Assembly: GCF_014656195.1 (NCBI RefSeq)
Contig: NZ_BNBY01000008.1
Location: 62,001-126,000 of the forward strand
Reading direction: 5' to 3'
DNA from: Kitasatospora xanthocidica
GTDB lineage: Bacteria > Actinomycetota > Actinomycetes > Streptomycetales > Streptomycetaceae
Length of the DNA stretch: 64,000 bases
The notes beneath the pieces were generated by a model, which ran no database searches, had not been told where the DNA came from, and saw only the letters and a program-made list of their open reading frames with translations. A program made the position numbers and the translations under genes. Positions 19,840 to 29,313 of the stretch are shown one piece after another. Position 1 is the stretch's first letter, and each line of letters starts with the position of its first letter.

Positions 19840-21066
19840 ATGACGACTGCGGACGCCCCCCGCGTGGTCCTCGGTGTGAGCGGCGGGATCGCCGCGTACA
19901 AGGCGTGCGAACTGCTGCGCCGGTTCACGGAGTCCGGCCACCAGGTCACCGTGGTGCCCACCGCGGCCGCGCTGCACTTCGTCGGCGAGGCGACCTGGGC
20001 CGCGCTGTCCGGCCGCCCGGCCGCCACCGAGACCTGGGAGCGCGTGCACGAGGTGCCGCACGTGCGGATCGGGCAGCAGGCCGACCTCGTCGTCGTCGCC
20101 CCGGCCACCGCCGACCTGATCGCCAAGGCCGCCCACGGCCTCGCCGACGACCTGCTCACCAACACCCTGCTCACCGCGCGCTGCCCGGTCGTGGTGGCGC
20201 CCGCGATGCACACCGAGATGTGGGAGCACCCGGCCACCCGGGACAACGTCGCCACGCTGCGCCGCCGGGGCGTGATCGTGCTGGAGCCGGCCGTCGGGCG
20301 GCTCACCGGCAAGGACACCGGCAAGGGGCGGCTGCCCGAGCCGTCCGCGGTGTTCGAGGCCTGCCGGGCCGTGCTGCGCCGCGGCGGCGCGGTGCCGACC
20401 GACCTCGCGGGCCGGCACGTGGTGGTCTCGGCCGGCGGCACCCGGGAGCCGCTGGACCCGGTGCGCTACCTGGGCAACCGCTCCTCCGGCAAGCAGGGCT
20501 ACGCGCTCGCCGTGACGGCCGCGGCGCGCGGGGCCCGGGTGACGTTGCTCTCGGCCAACGCCGAGCTGCCGGACCCGGCCGGGGTGGACGTGGTGCACGT
20601 CTCGACCGCGCTGGAGCTGCGCGAGGCGGCGCTGAAGGCCGTCGCCGACGCGGACGCCGTGGTCATGGCCGCCGCGGTGGCCGACTTCCGGCCCGCCGAG
20701 TACGCGACCGGCAAGATCAAGAAGGTCGAGGGCATCGAGCCGGCCCCGGTCGCGCTCGTCCGCAATCCCGACATTCTGGCCGAGCTGTCCGCCCAGCGGC
20801 CCCGTTCGGGTCAACTGGTGGTCGGATTCGCGGCGGAGACCGACGACGTGCTCGCCAACGGCCGCGCCAAGCTCGTCCGCAAGGGCTGCGACCTGCTCGT
20901 GGTCAACGAGGTGGGCAACGGGAAGGCCTTCGGCACGGACGTCAACGAGGCCGTCGTCCTGGGCTCGGACGGCAGTGAGACGCCCGTTCCGGTGGGCCCG
21001 AAGGAAGCGCTCGCGGACGTCATCTGGGACCTGGTCGCAAAGCGGCTGGAATCGGGCGGCAACTGA
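19840..21066 (+). CDS. coaBC: Bifunctional phosphopantothenoylcysteine decarboxylase/synthetase
   Basis: 408 residues. The N-terminal flavoprotein CoaC domain (about 1-185) has GVSGGIAAYKACELLRR and the decarboxylase PAMHTEMWEHPATRDN. The CoaB synthetase domain has VVVSAGGTREPLDPVRYLGN and a KIKK motif at AEYATGKIKKVEG. It makes 4'-phosphopantetheine for CoA and, indirectly, for carrier proteins such as the one in the cluster at 42.7 kb. Monocistronic or with rpoZ read-through. Confidence 0.97.
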   Translation: MTTADAPRVVLGVSGGIAAYKACELLRRFTESGHQVTVVPTAAALHFVGEATWAALSGRPAATETWERVHEVPHVRIGQQADLVVVAPATADLIAKAAHGLADDLLTNTLLTARCPVVVAPAMHTEMWEHPATRDNVATLRRRGVIVLEPAVGRLTGKDTGKGRLPEPSAVFEACRAVLRRGGAVPTDLAGRHVVVSAGGTREPLDPVRYLGNRSSGKQGYALAVTAAARGARVTLLSANAELPDPAGVDVVHVSTALELREAALKAVADADAVVMAAAVADFRPAEYATGKIKKVEGIEPAPVALVRNPDILAELSAQRPRSGQLVVGFAAETDDVLANGRAKLVRKGCDLLVVNEVGNGKAFGTDVNEAVVLGSDGSETPVPVGPKEALADVIWDLVAKRLESGGN

Positions 21067-21217
21067 TCGGAATGGGCTGCAGAACGCTCGAGAATTCCTG
21101 GAGCGGGTGACGTTCGACGGAACCGGCCCGTTAGACTCCTGGAATCAAGTCTTTCCGGAGTTCCCCGGGCCCACCGGGGACCTTCAGTCAGCAGCCGCTG
21201 CAACCCCAGGGAGCGCT

Positions 21218-22426
21218 GTGTCTCGCCGCCTGTTCACCTCGGAGTCCGTCACCGAGGGACACCCCGACAAGATCGCTGACCAGATCAGCGACACCATCCT
21301 TGACGCTCTCCTGCGTGAGGACCCGACGTCCCGGGTCGCCGTGGAGACGCTCATCACCACCGGCCAGGTGCACGTGGCCGGCGAGGTGACGACCAAGGCG
21401 TACGCGCCGATCGCCCAGCTCGTCCGGGACAAGATCCTGGAGATCGGCTACGACAGCTCCAAGAAGGGCTTCGACGGCGCCTCCTGCGGCGTGTCGGTGT
21501 CCATCGGTGCCCAGTCGCCCGACATCGCGCAGGGCGTCGACACCGCGTACGAGGCCCGGGTCGAGGGCGACGAGGACGACCTGGACAAGCAGGGTGCCGG
21601 CGACCAGGGCCTGATGTTCGGCTACGCGTCCGACGAGACGCCCGAGCTCATGCCGCTGCCGATCACCCTGGCCCACCGCCTCTCGCGTCGGCTGACCGAG
21701 GTCCGCAAGAACGGGACCATCCCGTACCTGCGCCCCGACGGCAAGACCCAGGTCACCATCGAGTACGACGGTGACAAGGCCGTCCGCCTCGACACCGTGG
21801 TCGTCTCCACCCAGCACGCCAGCGACATCGACCTGGAGTCGCTGCTCACTCCGGACATCCGCGAGTTCGTGGTCGAGCCGGAGCTGAAGGCGCTGGCCGA
21901 GCAGGGCATCAAGCTGACCACCGAGGGCTACCGCCTGCTGGTCAACCCGACCGGCCGCTTCGAGATCGGCGGCCCGATGGGCGACGCCGGCCTCACCGGC
22001 CGCAAGATCATCATCGACACCTACGGCGGCATGGCCCGCCACGGTGGCGGCGCCTTCTCCGGCAAGGACCCGTCCAAGGTGGACCGCTCGGCCGCGTACG
22101 CGATGCGCTGGGTGGCCAAGAACATCGTCGCCGCCGGCCTCGCCCGCCGCGCCGAGGTCCAGGTCGCGTACGCGATCGGCAAGGCCGAGCCGGTCGGCCT
22201 GTTCGTGGAGACCTTCGGCACCGAGACCGTGCCGGTCCTCGCGATCCAGAAGGCCGTCTCCGAGGTCTTCGACCTGCGTCCGGCCGCGATCATCCGCGAC
22301 CTGGACCTGCTGCGCCCGATCTACTCCCAGACCGCCGCGTACGGCCACTTCGGCCGTGAGCTGCCGGACTTCACCTGGGAGCGCACCGACCGGGTGGAGC
22401 AGCTGAAGGCCGCCGTCCAGGACTGA
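21218..22426 (+). CDS. metK: S-adenosylmethionine synthetase
   Basis: 402 residues starting VSRRLFTSESVTEGHPDKIA at GTG 21218, preceded by AGGGAG. Catalytic motifs GAGDQGLMFGYA and GGGAFSGKDPSKVDRSAAY are present. It makes SAM, needed among others by the radical-SAM aminomutase of the cluster downstream. GTGACG - 19 bases - TAGACT at about 21107-21137 could be its promoter. No SAM riboswitch structure was recognised in the leader. The in-frame extension upstream lacks family similarity. Confidence 0.98.
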   Translation: MSRRLFTSESVTEGHPDKIADQISDTILDALLREDPTSRVAVETLITTGQVHVAGEVTTKAYAPIAQLVRDKILEIGYDSSKKGFDGASCGVSVSIGAQSPDIAQGVDTAYEARVEGDEDDLDKQGAGDQGLMFGYASDETPELMPLPITLAHRLSRRLTEVRKNGTIPYLRPDGKTQVTIEYDGDKAVRLDTVVVSTQHASDIDLESLLTPDIREFVVEPELKALAEQGIKLTTEGYRLLVNPTGRFEIGGPMGDAGLTGRKIIIDTYGGMARHGGGAFSGKDPSKVDRSAAYAMRWVAKNIVAAGLARRAEVQVAYAIGKAEPVGLFVETFGTETVPVLAIQKAVSEVFDLRPAAIIRDLDLLRPIYSQTAAYGHFGRELPDFTWERTDRVEQLKAAVQD

Positions 22427-22441
22427 CGCCCGCAGCGCTCG

Positions 22442-22484
22442 AAGCGGCGCCCGCCCCTTTCCGGGGGCGGGCGCCGCTTTTTTC
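22442..22484 (+). terminator. Terminator of metK
   Basis: A 16-base stem (AAGCGGCGCCCGCCCC with its complement) and six-base loop are followed by six T residues, 15 bases after the metK stop. Confidence 0.92.
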
Positions 22485-22560
22485 GTCGGGGGGGGGGAGC
22501 CCTCGCGGCGGCCGCCGGTCCGTGCGCGTTGTCGGTGTGACCTGGTAGTACTTGGTCGCG

Positions 22561-24645
22561 ATGAGCAACACAGGGGAGAACGGGGCCGCCGAGCCGGAGC
22601 AGCTGGCGTTCATCCGGGAGACGGTCAAGCGCGCCAAGCCGCGCAGCTGGCGCGGGGCCAAGCGGGCCGAGCACCTGCCGGTGGCCCGGGTCGTGGTGGA
22701 CAAGGGCGTGCTCACCATCGACAAGTTCTTCGACTACGAAGTGCCGGCCGCCATGGCCGAGGAGGCCCAGCCGGGCGTCCGGGTGCGGGTGCGCTTCGGG
22801 GCCCGGGTGGTGAAGGGGCAGCGCGAGGGCGGGGAGCTGCACGACGGGTTCATCGTGGCCCGGCTGGAGAAGAGCGACTTCCCCGGGCCGCTCGCCCCGC
22901 TGGCGCAGGTGCTCTCGCCCGAGCCCGTGCTCACCCCGCAGCTGCTGCGGCTGTGCCGGACCGTCGCCGACCGGTACGCCGGCACGCTCGCCGACGTGCT
23001 GCAGCTGGCCGTCCCGCCCCGGCACGCCAAGGCCGAGGCCGAGCCCTCGCCGGAGCCGCTGCCGCGCCCGGACGCCCCCGCCCCCGGCGGCTGGCAGCGC
23101 TACCCGGCCGGGCCCGACTTCCTCACCGCGCTGGCCTCCGGCGGCGCGCCGCGCGCGGTCTGGGCGGCCCTGCCCGGGCCCGGCTGGCCGTACGAGATCG
23201 CGCGGGCGGTGGCGGCGACGCTCGCGGGCGGGCGCGGAGCGCTGGTCGTCCTGCCGGACGGGCGCTCGGTGTCCCGGGTCGACCAGGCGCTGACCGAGTT
23301 GCTCGGCCCCGGGATGCACGTGGCCCTGGAGGCCGACCTGGGCCCGCGCGAACGGTACAAACGCTGGCTCGCGGTGAGCCGGGGCTCGGTGCACGCCGTC
23401 ATCGGCACCCGCGCGACCATGTTCGCGCCGGTGCGCGACCTCGGCCTGGTCGTCGTCTGGTCGGACGGCGACAGCAGCCACAGCGACCCGCGCGCCCCGC
23501 ACCCGCACGTCCGCGAGGTGGCCCTGCTGCGGGCCGCCGAGGAGGGCGCGGCGGTGCTGCTCGGCGGGCACGCGGTGACCGTGGAGGGCGCGCAACTGGT
23601 CAGCACCGGCTGGGCGCGTCCACTGGTCGCCGACCGGGAGACGGTGCGGCAGGTCGCGCCCCGGGTACGCACCGTCACCGACCAGGACCAGCACCGCGAC
23701 GCGGCCGCCCAGGCCGCCCGGCTGCCCTCGGTCGGCTGGGAGGCAGCCCGGGAGGCGCTGGCCGCCGGTCACCCGGTGCTCATCCAGGTGCCCCGGCGCG
23801 GCTACGTGCCCCGGCTGGCCTGCGGACGCTGCCGCACCCCCGCGCGGTGCCGGAAGTGCGAGGGGCCGCTGGAGGCACCCTCGGCGGACGCCGCGCTGCA
23901 CTGCGCATGGTGCGGGGAGCCGGAGAACGACTGGCACTGCCCCGAGTGCGGCTCGTTCCGGCTGCGGGCCCAGGTGATCGGCGCCCGGCGGACGGCGGAG
24001 GAACTGGGCAAGGCCTTCCCGCGGATCCCGGTACGGACCTCGGGGCGGGACGCCGTGCTGGCCACCGTGCCGGACGAGCCCTCGCTGGTGATCTCCACCC
24101 CCGGCGCGGAGCCGGTGGTCGAGGGCGGCACCGGGTACGGGGCGGCGCTGCTGCTGGACGGCTGGGCGCTGCTCAGCCGACCCGACCTGCGGGCCGGCGA
24201 GGAGACGCTGCGGCTCTGGCTGGCGGCCGCGGCGCTGGTGCGGCCGTCCACGGAGGGCGGCGCCGTCGTCGTGGTCGCGGAGCCCTCGGCCCGGCCGGTG
24301 CAGGCGCTGGTGCGCTGGGACCCGCTCGGGCACGCCGGGCTGGAACGGGACGAGCGGGCGCAGCTGCACTTCCCGCCGGTGTCCCGGATGGCCTCGGTCA
24401 GCGGCACCCCGGCGGCGGTCGCCGACCTGCTCGGGCTGATCCGGCTGCCGGAGGGCGCGGACGTGCTCGGGCCGGTGCCGGTGCCCGCGCTGCGGGGGGA
24501 GGAACAGGAGCGCGCGCTGCTGCGGGTGCCGCCCGGGCAGGGGGCGGCGCTGGCGGCGGCGCTCAAGGCAGCGCAGATCGCGCGGATCGCGCTGCGGACG
24601 CCGGAGCCGGTGCGGGTGCGGGTGGATCCGCTGGACATCGGCTGA
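22561..24645 (+). CDS. priA: Primosomal protein N' (PriA), helicase motifs degenerate
   Basis: 694 residues from ATG 22561. The N-terminal DNA-binding 3'BD domain is recognisable (ARVVVDKGVLTIDKFFDY). The central zinc region keeps its cysteines (CGRCRTPARCRKCEG from Cys421, then CAWCGE and CPECGS). Walker A is missing, and the DEEH box of active PriA is WSDGDSSHSD (about 300-309), so ATP hydrolysis is not expected. Loss of helicase motifs is known for actinobacterial PriA. It probably acts as a structural factor in replication restart. It follows metK, the conserved order. Confidence 0.93.
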   Translation: MSNTGENGAAEPEQLAFIRETVKRAKPRSWRGAKRAEHLPVARVVVDKGVLTIDKFFDYEVPAAMAEEAQPGVRVRVRFGARVVKGQREGGELHDGFIVARLEKSDFPGPLAPLAQVLSPEPVLTPQLLRLCRTVADRYAGTLADVLQLAVPPRHAKAEAEPSPEPLPRPDAPAPGGWQRYPAGPDFLTALASGGAPRAVWAALPGPGWPYEIARAVAATLAGGRGALVVLPDGRSVSRVDQALTELLGPGMHVALEADLGPRERYKRWLAVSRGSVHAVIGTRATMFAPVRDLGLVVVWSDGDSSHSDPRAPHPHVREVALLRAAEEGAAVLLGGHAVTVEGAQLVSTGWARPLVADRETVRQVAPRVRTVTDQDQHRDAAAQAARLPSVGWEAAREALAAGHPVLIQVPRRGYVPRLACGRCRTPARCRKCEGPLEAPSADAALHCAWCGEPENDWHCPECGSFRLRAQVIGARRTAEELGKAFPRIPVRTSGRDAVLATVPDEPSLVISTPGAEPVVEGGTGYGAALLLDGWALLSRPDLRAGEETLRLWLAAAALVRPSTEGGAVVVVAEPSARPVQALVRWDPLGHAGLERDERAQLHFPPVSRMASVSGTPAAVADLLGLIRLPEGADVLGPVPVPALRGEEQERALLRVPPGQGAALAAALKAAQIARIALRTPEPVRVRVDPLDIG

Positions 24646-24702
24646 GGCCGGGAGCCGCGGGGCCGGGGTCGGGGGTGCGGGCTCGGGGGCTTGCTCGGCG
24701 GT

Positions 24703-24731
24703 GGGGCGGGGTGAGTGGGCCACCCCGCCCC
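24703..24731. terminator. Hairpin between convergent priA and HTH gene
   Basis: An 11-base perfect stem GGGGCGGGGTG (24703-24713) pairs with 24721-24731 across a seven-base loop. It is placed to serve both converging transcripts. The rest of the gap (24732-24812) is a GTGCGGTGCTGC-like repetitive run without a gene. Confidence 0.55.
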
Positions 24732-24812
24732 GGAGTGGCCGGTCGTCGGTGCGGCGGTGCGGTGCTGCCGTGCTGCTTGTGGTGCGGTGCTGCTGTGGTG
24801 CTCGCGGTGCGG

Positions 24813-25442
24813 TCAGCCGCGCAGGGGGATACCGGTGCGGTCGACGGGGGTGCCGCGGTCGATCGCGGTGCGCTCGATGGGGGTGCGGTCGATGGGCGCG
24901 CGCTCGGGCTGGGGGCGGTCGACGGGGGTGCGGTCGATCGGGGCGCGGTCCAGGCTGCTGCGGTCCAGGCCGCCCTGGCGGGCCGCCGGGACGGTCGCGG
25001 CCAGGCCGCCGGTGGGGGCGGCGGGCAGCTCCTCGGAGCGGTCCGGGCGGCTCGGGCCCGGGACGGCCCCGCTGGCGGCGAGGAGTTCGCTGGTCGGGCG
25101 GCGCATGCCGTAGCGGCGGTGCACGGCCTGCTTGGTGACCCCGAGGGCGGAGCCCACCGAGTCCCAGGAGAAGCCCAGCGCGCGGTCGAACTCGACCGCG
25201 GCCGCCACCAGGGTCTCCACGCTCTCCCGCAGCTCCTGCGCCAGGCGCACGGTCGGCGCCGGCGCCCTCCCGTACACCACGAAGCCGGCCGAGGTGCTGG
25301 GGCGGCGCGGACGGTAGACGTTGCCCAGTTGGGCGGTGAGCGTCCGCAGCGCGTCGACCTGGCGCCTCACCCGCTCGATGTCCCGCACCAGCAGGTGCAG
25401 GCTCGCCCGCGCCCGGGCGTCGTGGTTGATCTGCTCGGCCAT
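24813..25442 (-). CDS. Helix-turn-helix protein with DR-P-DR repeat tail
   Basis: 209 residues. The N-terminal helical part (1-90) has a coiled-coil look. A helix-turn-helix similar to a sigma-4 or MerR-like hit is at about 92-112 (SWDSVGSALGVTKQAVHRRYG). The C-terminal third (160-209) is a low-complexity chain built on a DR-x-P-[IV]-DR-type unit repeated about eight times. It starts at ATG 25442. It is likely DNA-binding; the tail is probably disordered and alternates Asp and Arg, so it could be an interaction tail. No named family recognised. Confidence 0.7.
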   Translation of the reverse strand: MAEQINHDARARASLHLLVRDIERVRRQVDALRTLTAQLGNVYRPRRPSTSAGFVVYGRAPAPTVRLAQELRESVETLVAAAVEFDRALGFSWDSVGSALGVTKQAVHRRYGMRRPTSELLAASGAVPGPSRPDRSEELPAAPTGGLAATVPAARQGGLDRSSLDRAPIDRTPVDRPQPERAPIDRTPIERTAIDRGTPVDRTGIPLRG

Positions 25443-25708
25443 GGCCTACGTGCCACCTTCCGTACGGTTCAGCTCGGCCGGGGCGCGGTGTCCCGTGCGC
25501 CCGGCCCCGGTCAATCTCTCTTGACCAACGCCGAAGCGGGGGCCGGGGTAACGCCGCTCGGCAGAGTCGGGATATGCCAGTGCCCTCCGGGCGGGCCCCG
25601 AGGGCATGGGGGCCGGCGTCCGGGGGTTGCATAGACTTGGCGGGCACAGCCGTTGCCCGCAGTCCCTCCCCGACGCCCGACACCTCGACGGACAGGAGCC
25701 CGCACCCC
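25443..25708. other. Divergent intergenic region HTH gene / def
   Basis: 266 bases carrying the promoters of two divergent genes. TTGACC at 25519-25524 could be a -35 for one direction, but no matching -10 was convincing. No open frame with family similarity was seen. Confidence 0.35.
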
Positions 25709-26254
25709 GTGGCGATCCAGCCGATCCGTCTCTTCGGAGACCCCGTCCTGCGCGCCACCGCCAAGCCGGTGACCGTGTTCGACAAGGAACTGCGCACCCT
25801 GGTCCGGGACCTCACCGAGACCATGCTGGACGCTCCCGGCGCCGGTCTGGCCGCACCCCAACTCGGCGTCTCCCTGCGGGTGTTCACGTACCACGTGGAC
25901 GGCGTCACCGGGCACCTGATCAACCCGGACCTGTCGCTGAGCGAGGACGAGCAGGAGGGTCCCGAGGGCTGCCTGTCGCTGCCCGGCCTGCGCTACGACA
26001 CCAAGCGCGCGTACGGCGTGGTGGCCAAGGGCTTCAACATGTACGGCGATCCGGTCACCCTGGAGGGCACCCAGCTGCTCGCCCGGTGCATCCAGCACGA
26101 GACCGACCACCTGGACGGCATCATCTTCATCGACCGGCTCGACCGCGAGCAGCGCAAGGCCGCGCTCAAGGCGATCCGGGACACCGACTGGGGCGGCGGG
26201 CCGGCGCCGGTCGTCAAGGCCTCGCCGCACAGCACCTTCGGCGCGGCGCGCTGA
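25709..26254 (+). CDS. def: Peptide deformylase
   Basis: 181 residues from GTG 25709 with GGAGCC upstream. All three motifs are intact: GAGLAAPQ (44-51), EGCLS (86-90) and QHETDHLDG (129-137), giving the Cys and two His metal ligands. It removes the formyl group from nascent proteins. fmt follows 75 bases on, a classic pairing. Confidence 0.97.
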   Translation: MAIQPIRLFGDPVLRATAKPVTVFDKELRTLVRDLTETMLDAPGAGLAAPQLGVSLRVFTYHVDGVTGHLINPDLSLSEDEQEGPEGCLSLPGLRYDTKRAYGVVAKGFNMYGDPVTLEGTQLLARCIQHETDHLDGIIFIDRLDREQRKAALKAIRDTDWGGGPAPVVKASPHSTFGAAR

Positions 26255-26329
26255 GCCGCTCGGCTCGCTGGGCCGCTCGCCACGCTCCCCGGTCGGCTTC
26301 CTGAACTCCCCACTGCAGAAAGGCACTTG

Positions 26330-27280
26330 ATGCGTCTCGTCTTCGCCGGCACCCCCGAGGTCGCCGTTCCCGCCCTGGACGCCCTGCTCGCCTCCGACCG
26401 GCACGAGGTCGTCGCGGTGGTCACCCGCCCCGACGCCCCCGCCGGCCGCGGCCGCAAGCTGGTCGCCAGCCCCGTCGCCCAGCGCGCCGAGGAGGCCGGG
26501 ATCGAGGTCCTCAAGCCGGCGAAGCCCAGCGACCCGGAGTTCGTCGCCCGGCTCACCGAACTCGCCCCCGACTGCTGCCCGGTGGTCGCCTACGGCGCGC
26601 TGCTGCGCCCCGGCACCCTGGAGATCCCCAAGCACGGCTGGGTCAACCTGCACTTCTCGCTGCTGCCCGCCTGGCGCGGCGCGGCCCCGGTCCAGCACGC
26701 GGTGCTGGCCGGCGACGAGGTCACCGGCGCGTCCACCTTCCTGATCGAACAGGGCCTGGACTCCGGCCCGGTCTACGGCGTGATCACCGAGGAGATCCGC
26801 CCGAGCGACACCAGCGGCGAACTGCTCACCCGGCTGTCCGTCTCCGGCGCGCGGCTGCTCGCCGCCACCATGGACGGCATCGAGGACGGCTCCCTGCACG
26901 CCGTGCCGCAGCCGGCCGAGGGCGTCACGCTCGCGCCGAAGATCAGCGTCGAGGACGCCCGGATCGACTGGAACCACCCCGCGCTGCGGGTCGACCGGGT
27001 CGTGCGCGGCTGCGCGCCGGCGCCCGGGGCGTGGACCGAGTTCCGCGGCGAGCGGCTGAAGGTCACCGGGCCGGTGAAGCTGCTGCCCGGGTCGGCCGAG
27101 CTGACGCCCGGTGAGGTGGCGATGGTCGGCAAGAACAGCGTCCGGGTCGGAACCGGCAGCCACGACATCGAGCTGGGCGAGGTCCGCCCGCAGGGCAAGA
27201 AGGAGATGCGGGCCGCCGACTGGGCGCGCGGGGCGCGGCTGGAAGCGGGCGAGCGGTTCGGCGCGGGCGCCGAGGGCTGA
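26330..27280 (+). CDS. fmt: Methionyl-tRNA formyltransferase
   Basis: 316 residues from ATG 26330 (a TTG one codon earlier is possible). The formyl-THF domain has the catalytic NLHFSLLPAWRGAAPVQHA, followed by an OB-like C-terminal domain. One small deviation: the usual YG-P-I region reads VVAYGALLRPGTLEIPK, which is normal. It forms fMet-tRNA. It lies between def and a small secreted protein gene, with rsmB next. Confidence 0.97.
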   Translation: MRLVFAGTPEVAVPALDALLASDRHEVVAVVTRPDAPAGRGRKLVASPVAQRAEEAGIEVLKPAKPSDPEFVARLTELAPDCCPVVAYGALLRPGTLEIPKHGWVNLHFSLLPAWRGAAPVQHAVLAGDEVTGASTFLIEQGLDSGPVYGVITEEIRPSDTSGELLTRLSVSGARLLAATMDGIEDGSLHAVPQPAEGVTLAPKISVEDARIDWNHPALRVDRVVRGCAPAPGAWTEFRGERLKVTGPVKLLPGSAELTPGEVAMVGKNSVRVGTGSHDIELGEVRPQGKKEMRAADWARGARLEAGERFGAGAEG

Positions 27281-27374
27281 GCGTTCGGGGGCGGTCCGGC
27301 TCGCCGCGCGGGCCGTTGCGGGTGGGCCTACCTTGGTCCGAGTGGGGGATTCCTCACCAGGAAGGCTGATCCCA

Positions 27375-27731
27375 ATGGCCCGACTCACCTGGACGAGCCC
27401 GCGCACCTGGACCGCCGTGGCCGGCGCGCTGCTGGTGACCGCGACCTTCGGGCTGGCGACGGCTCCACCGGCCGGCGCCGTGACCACCACGGTGGTCCGC
27501 GGCACACCGGCCGCCTCGGGCACGGTCTCCTCCGCCACCTGCACGGGGGACAGCGTCCTGATCGCGGGAGGCTTCGACCTGGGGACCGTCGCGGTGGATC
27601 CGTCCACCGGTGCGGCGCCCGCCGTGCTGGTGACGCTGAACGGCCCCTCGACCGACCGGAGCAACACCTGGGAGGCCGCCGCGGTCGGCGTGAACGGGGC
27701 CCAGGCGCTCGCCCTCTGCCAGACGGGCTGA
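27375..27731 (+). CDS. Small secreted protein of unknown function
   Basis: 118 residues. A signal peptide is clear: positive start, hydrophobic AVAGALLVTATFGLA, and the cleavage site PPAGA-V near residue 38. The mature ~80 residues contain two cysteines (CTGDS and ALCQTG near the end) that could form one disulphide, and a beta-rich Gly/Thr/Val sequence. No catalytic motif. It sits as a probable independent gene between fmt and rsmB and ends in a hairpin. Unrecognised family. Confidence 0.7.
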   Translation: MARLTWTSPRTWTAVAGALLVTATFGLATAPPAGAVTTTVVRGTPAASGTVSSATCTGDSVLIAGGFDLGTVAVDPSTGAAPAVLVTLNGPSTDRSNTWEAAAVGVNGAQALALCQTG

Positions 27732-27742
27732 CCGGCCGTCAC

Positions 27743-27768
27743 GGAGCCCCCTCGCGCGAGGGGGCTCC
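27743..27768. terminator. Palindromic terminator-like hairpin
   Basis: A 26-base perfect palindrome (GGAGCCCCCTCGC and its complement) lies 12 bases after the secreted-protein gene. It has no T tract. Confidence 0.65.
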
Positions 27769-27867
27769 ACCCCCGGGGCCGCGGGGCGGCGCAGGCTTCG
27801 GGCGGCACCTCCCGCAGGGGATATCGTTGAGGCCGATAACCACCGCAGCACTTTGAGGCACACAGGC

Positions 27868-29313
27868 ATGAGCACCCCCGGCAGCACCTCCGGCGCCCCG
27901 CGCGCACCCCGCCCGCACCGCCGTCCGAAGAAGGACCCGGCCCGGATCGTCGCGTTCCGCGCGCTGCGCGCCGTCGACGAGCGGGACGCGTACGCCAATC
28001 TGATCCTGCCCTCGCTGCTCCGCGAGGCGGAGCAGAAGGGCATGGACCGGCGCGACGCCGCCCTGGCCACCGAGCTGGTCTACGGCACCCTGCGCCTGCA
28101 GGGCACCTACGACGCGATCATCGCGGCCTGCATCGACCGGCCGCTGAGCAAGGTGGACCCGCCGGTCCTGGACGTGCTCTCGCTCGGCGCCCACCAGCTG
28201 CTCACCACCCGCATCCCCAGCCACGCGGCCGTCTCGGCGACCGTCGAACTCGCCCGGGTGGTGCTCGGCGACGGCAAGGCGAAGTTCGTCAACGCCGTGC
28301 TGCGCCGGATCAGCGCCCGTGACCTGGACGCCTGGATCGAGCAGGTCGCCCCGCCGTACGAGAAGGACGCCGAGGACCACCTGGCGGTCGTGCACTCGCA
28401 CCCGCGCTGGGTGGTCTCCGCGCTCTGGGACTCGCTCGGCCGCTGGCAGCCGGACGCCTCCGGGCGCGGCGCCATGGAGGAACTGCTGCGGGCCGACAAC
28501 GAGCGGCCCGAGGTGACCCTGGTCGCCCGCCCCGGCCGGGCCACCGTCGGCGAACTGGCCGACGCGCTGCCCGAGGCCGTGCCGGGCCGCTGGTCGCCGT
28601 TCGCCCTGCGGCTCGCCGAGGGCGGCGACCCGGGCTCGGTCGAGGCGGTCAAGGACAACCGGGCGGGCGTGCAGGACGAGGGCAGCCAGTTGGTCGCGCT
28701 GGCGCTGGCCGCCGCCCCGCTGGACGGCCCGGACCGGCTCTGGCTGGACGGCTGCGCCGGCCCCGGCGGCAAGGCGGCGCTGCTCGGCGCGCTGGCCGCC
28801 GAACGCGGCGCGGCGCTGGTCGCGAGCGAGAAGCAGCCGCACCGGGCCCGGCTGGTGGCACGGGCGCTGGAGGGCAACCCCGGCCCGTACACGGTGATCG
28901 CGGCGGACGGGACGCGCCCGGCCTGGCGGTCCGGCGGCTTCGACCGGGTGCTGGTCGACGTGCCCTGCTCCGGCCTGGGTGCGCTGCGCCGCCGCCCGGA
29001 GGCCCGCTGGCGGCGCCGGCCCGCCGACGTGGCGGCCTTCGGCCCGCTCCAGCGGGACCTGCTGCGCTCGGCGGTCGAGGCCACCCGGATCGGCGGCGTG
29101 GTCGGCTACGCGACCTGCTCGCCGCACCTGGCGGAGACCAGGGCGGTCGTGGACGACGTGCTGCGGTCCGAGGGCGGCCGGGTCGAGTGGATCGACGCGC
29201 GCCCGCTGCTGCCCGGCGTCCCGGCGCTCGGCGACGGGCCGGACGTCCAGCTGTGGCCGCACCTGCACGGGACGGACGCGATGTACCTGGCGCTGCTGCG
29301 GCGCACCGCCTGA
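27868..29313 (+). CDS. rsmB: 16S rRNA m5C967 methyltransferase
   Basis: 481 residues from ATG 27868 (TTG 27853 is possible). The N-terminal NusB-like RNA-binding domain is at about 20-160 (RIVAFRALRAVDERDAYANL). The Rossmann methyltransferase domain has DEGSQLVALALAAAP, the SAM loop CAGPGGKAALL, the catalytic Cys in DVPCSGLGALRRRPE and a second Cys in GYATCSPH. It methylates C967 of 16S rRNA. It is the last housekeeping gene before the biosynthetic cluster. Confidence 0.96.
   Translation: MSTPGSTSGAPRAPRPHRRPKKDPARIVAFRALRAVDERDAYANLILPSLLREAEQKGMDRRDAALATELVYGTLRLQGTYDAIIAACIDRPLSKVDPPVLDVLSLGAHQLLTTRIPSHAAVSATVELARVVLGDGKAKFVNAVLRRISARDLDAWIEQVAPPYEKDAEDHLAVVHSHPRWVVSALWDSLGRWQPDASGRGAMEELLRADNERPEVTLVARPGRATVGELADALPEAVPGRWSPFALRLAEGGDPGSVEAVKDNRAGVQDEGSQLVALALAAAPLDGPDRLWLDGCAGPGGKAALLGALAAERGAALVASEKQPHRARLVARALEGNPGPYTVIAADGTRPAWRSGGFDRVLVDVPCSGLGALRRRPEARWRRRPADVAAFGPLQRDLLRSAVEATRIGGVVGYATCSPHLAETRAVVDDVLRSEGGRVEWIDARPLLPGVPALGDGPDVQLWPHLHGTDAMYLALLRRTA

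Noticed and set aside
21067..21217. SAM-sensing riboswitch before metK
   Set aside because: The leader is short and no paired SAM-I or SAM-II-like structure could be drawn.
22321..25923. Minus-strand frame of about 1200 codons across priA and the HTH gene
   Set aside because: Arg/Pro-rich nonsense opposite conserved genes; not a gene.
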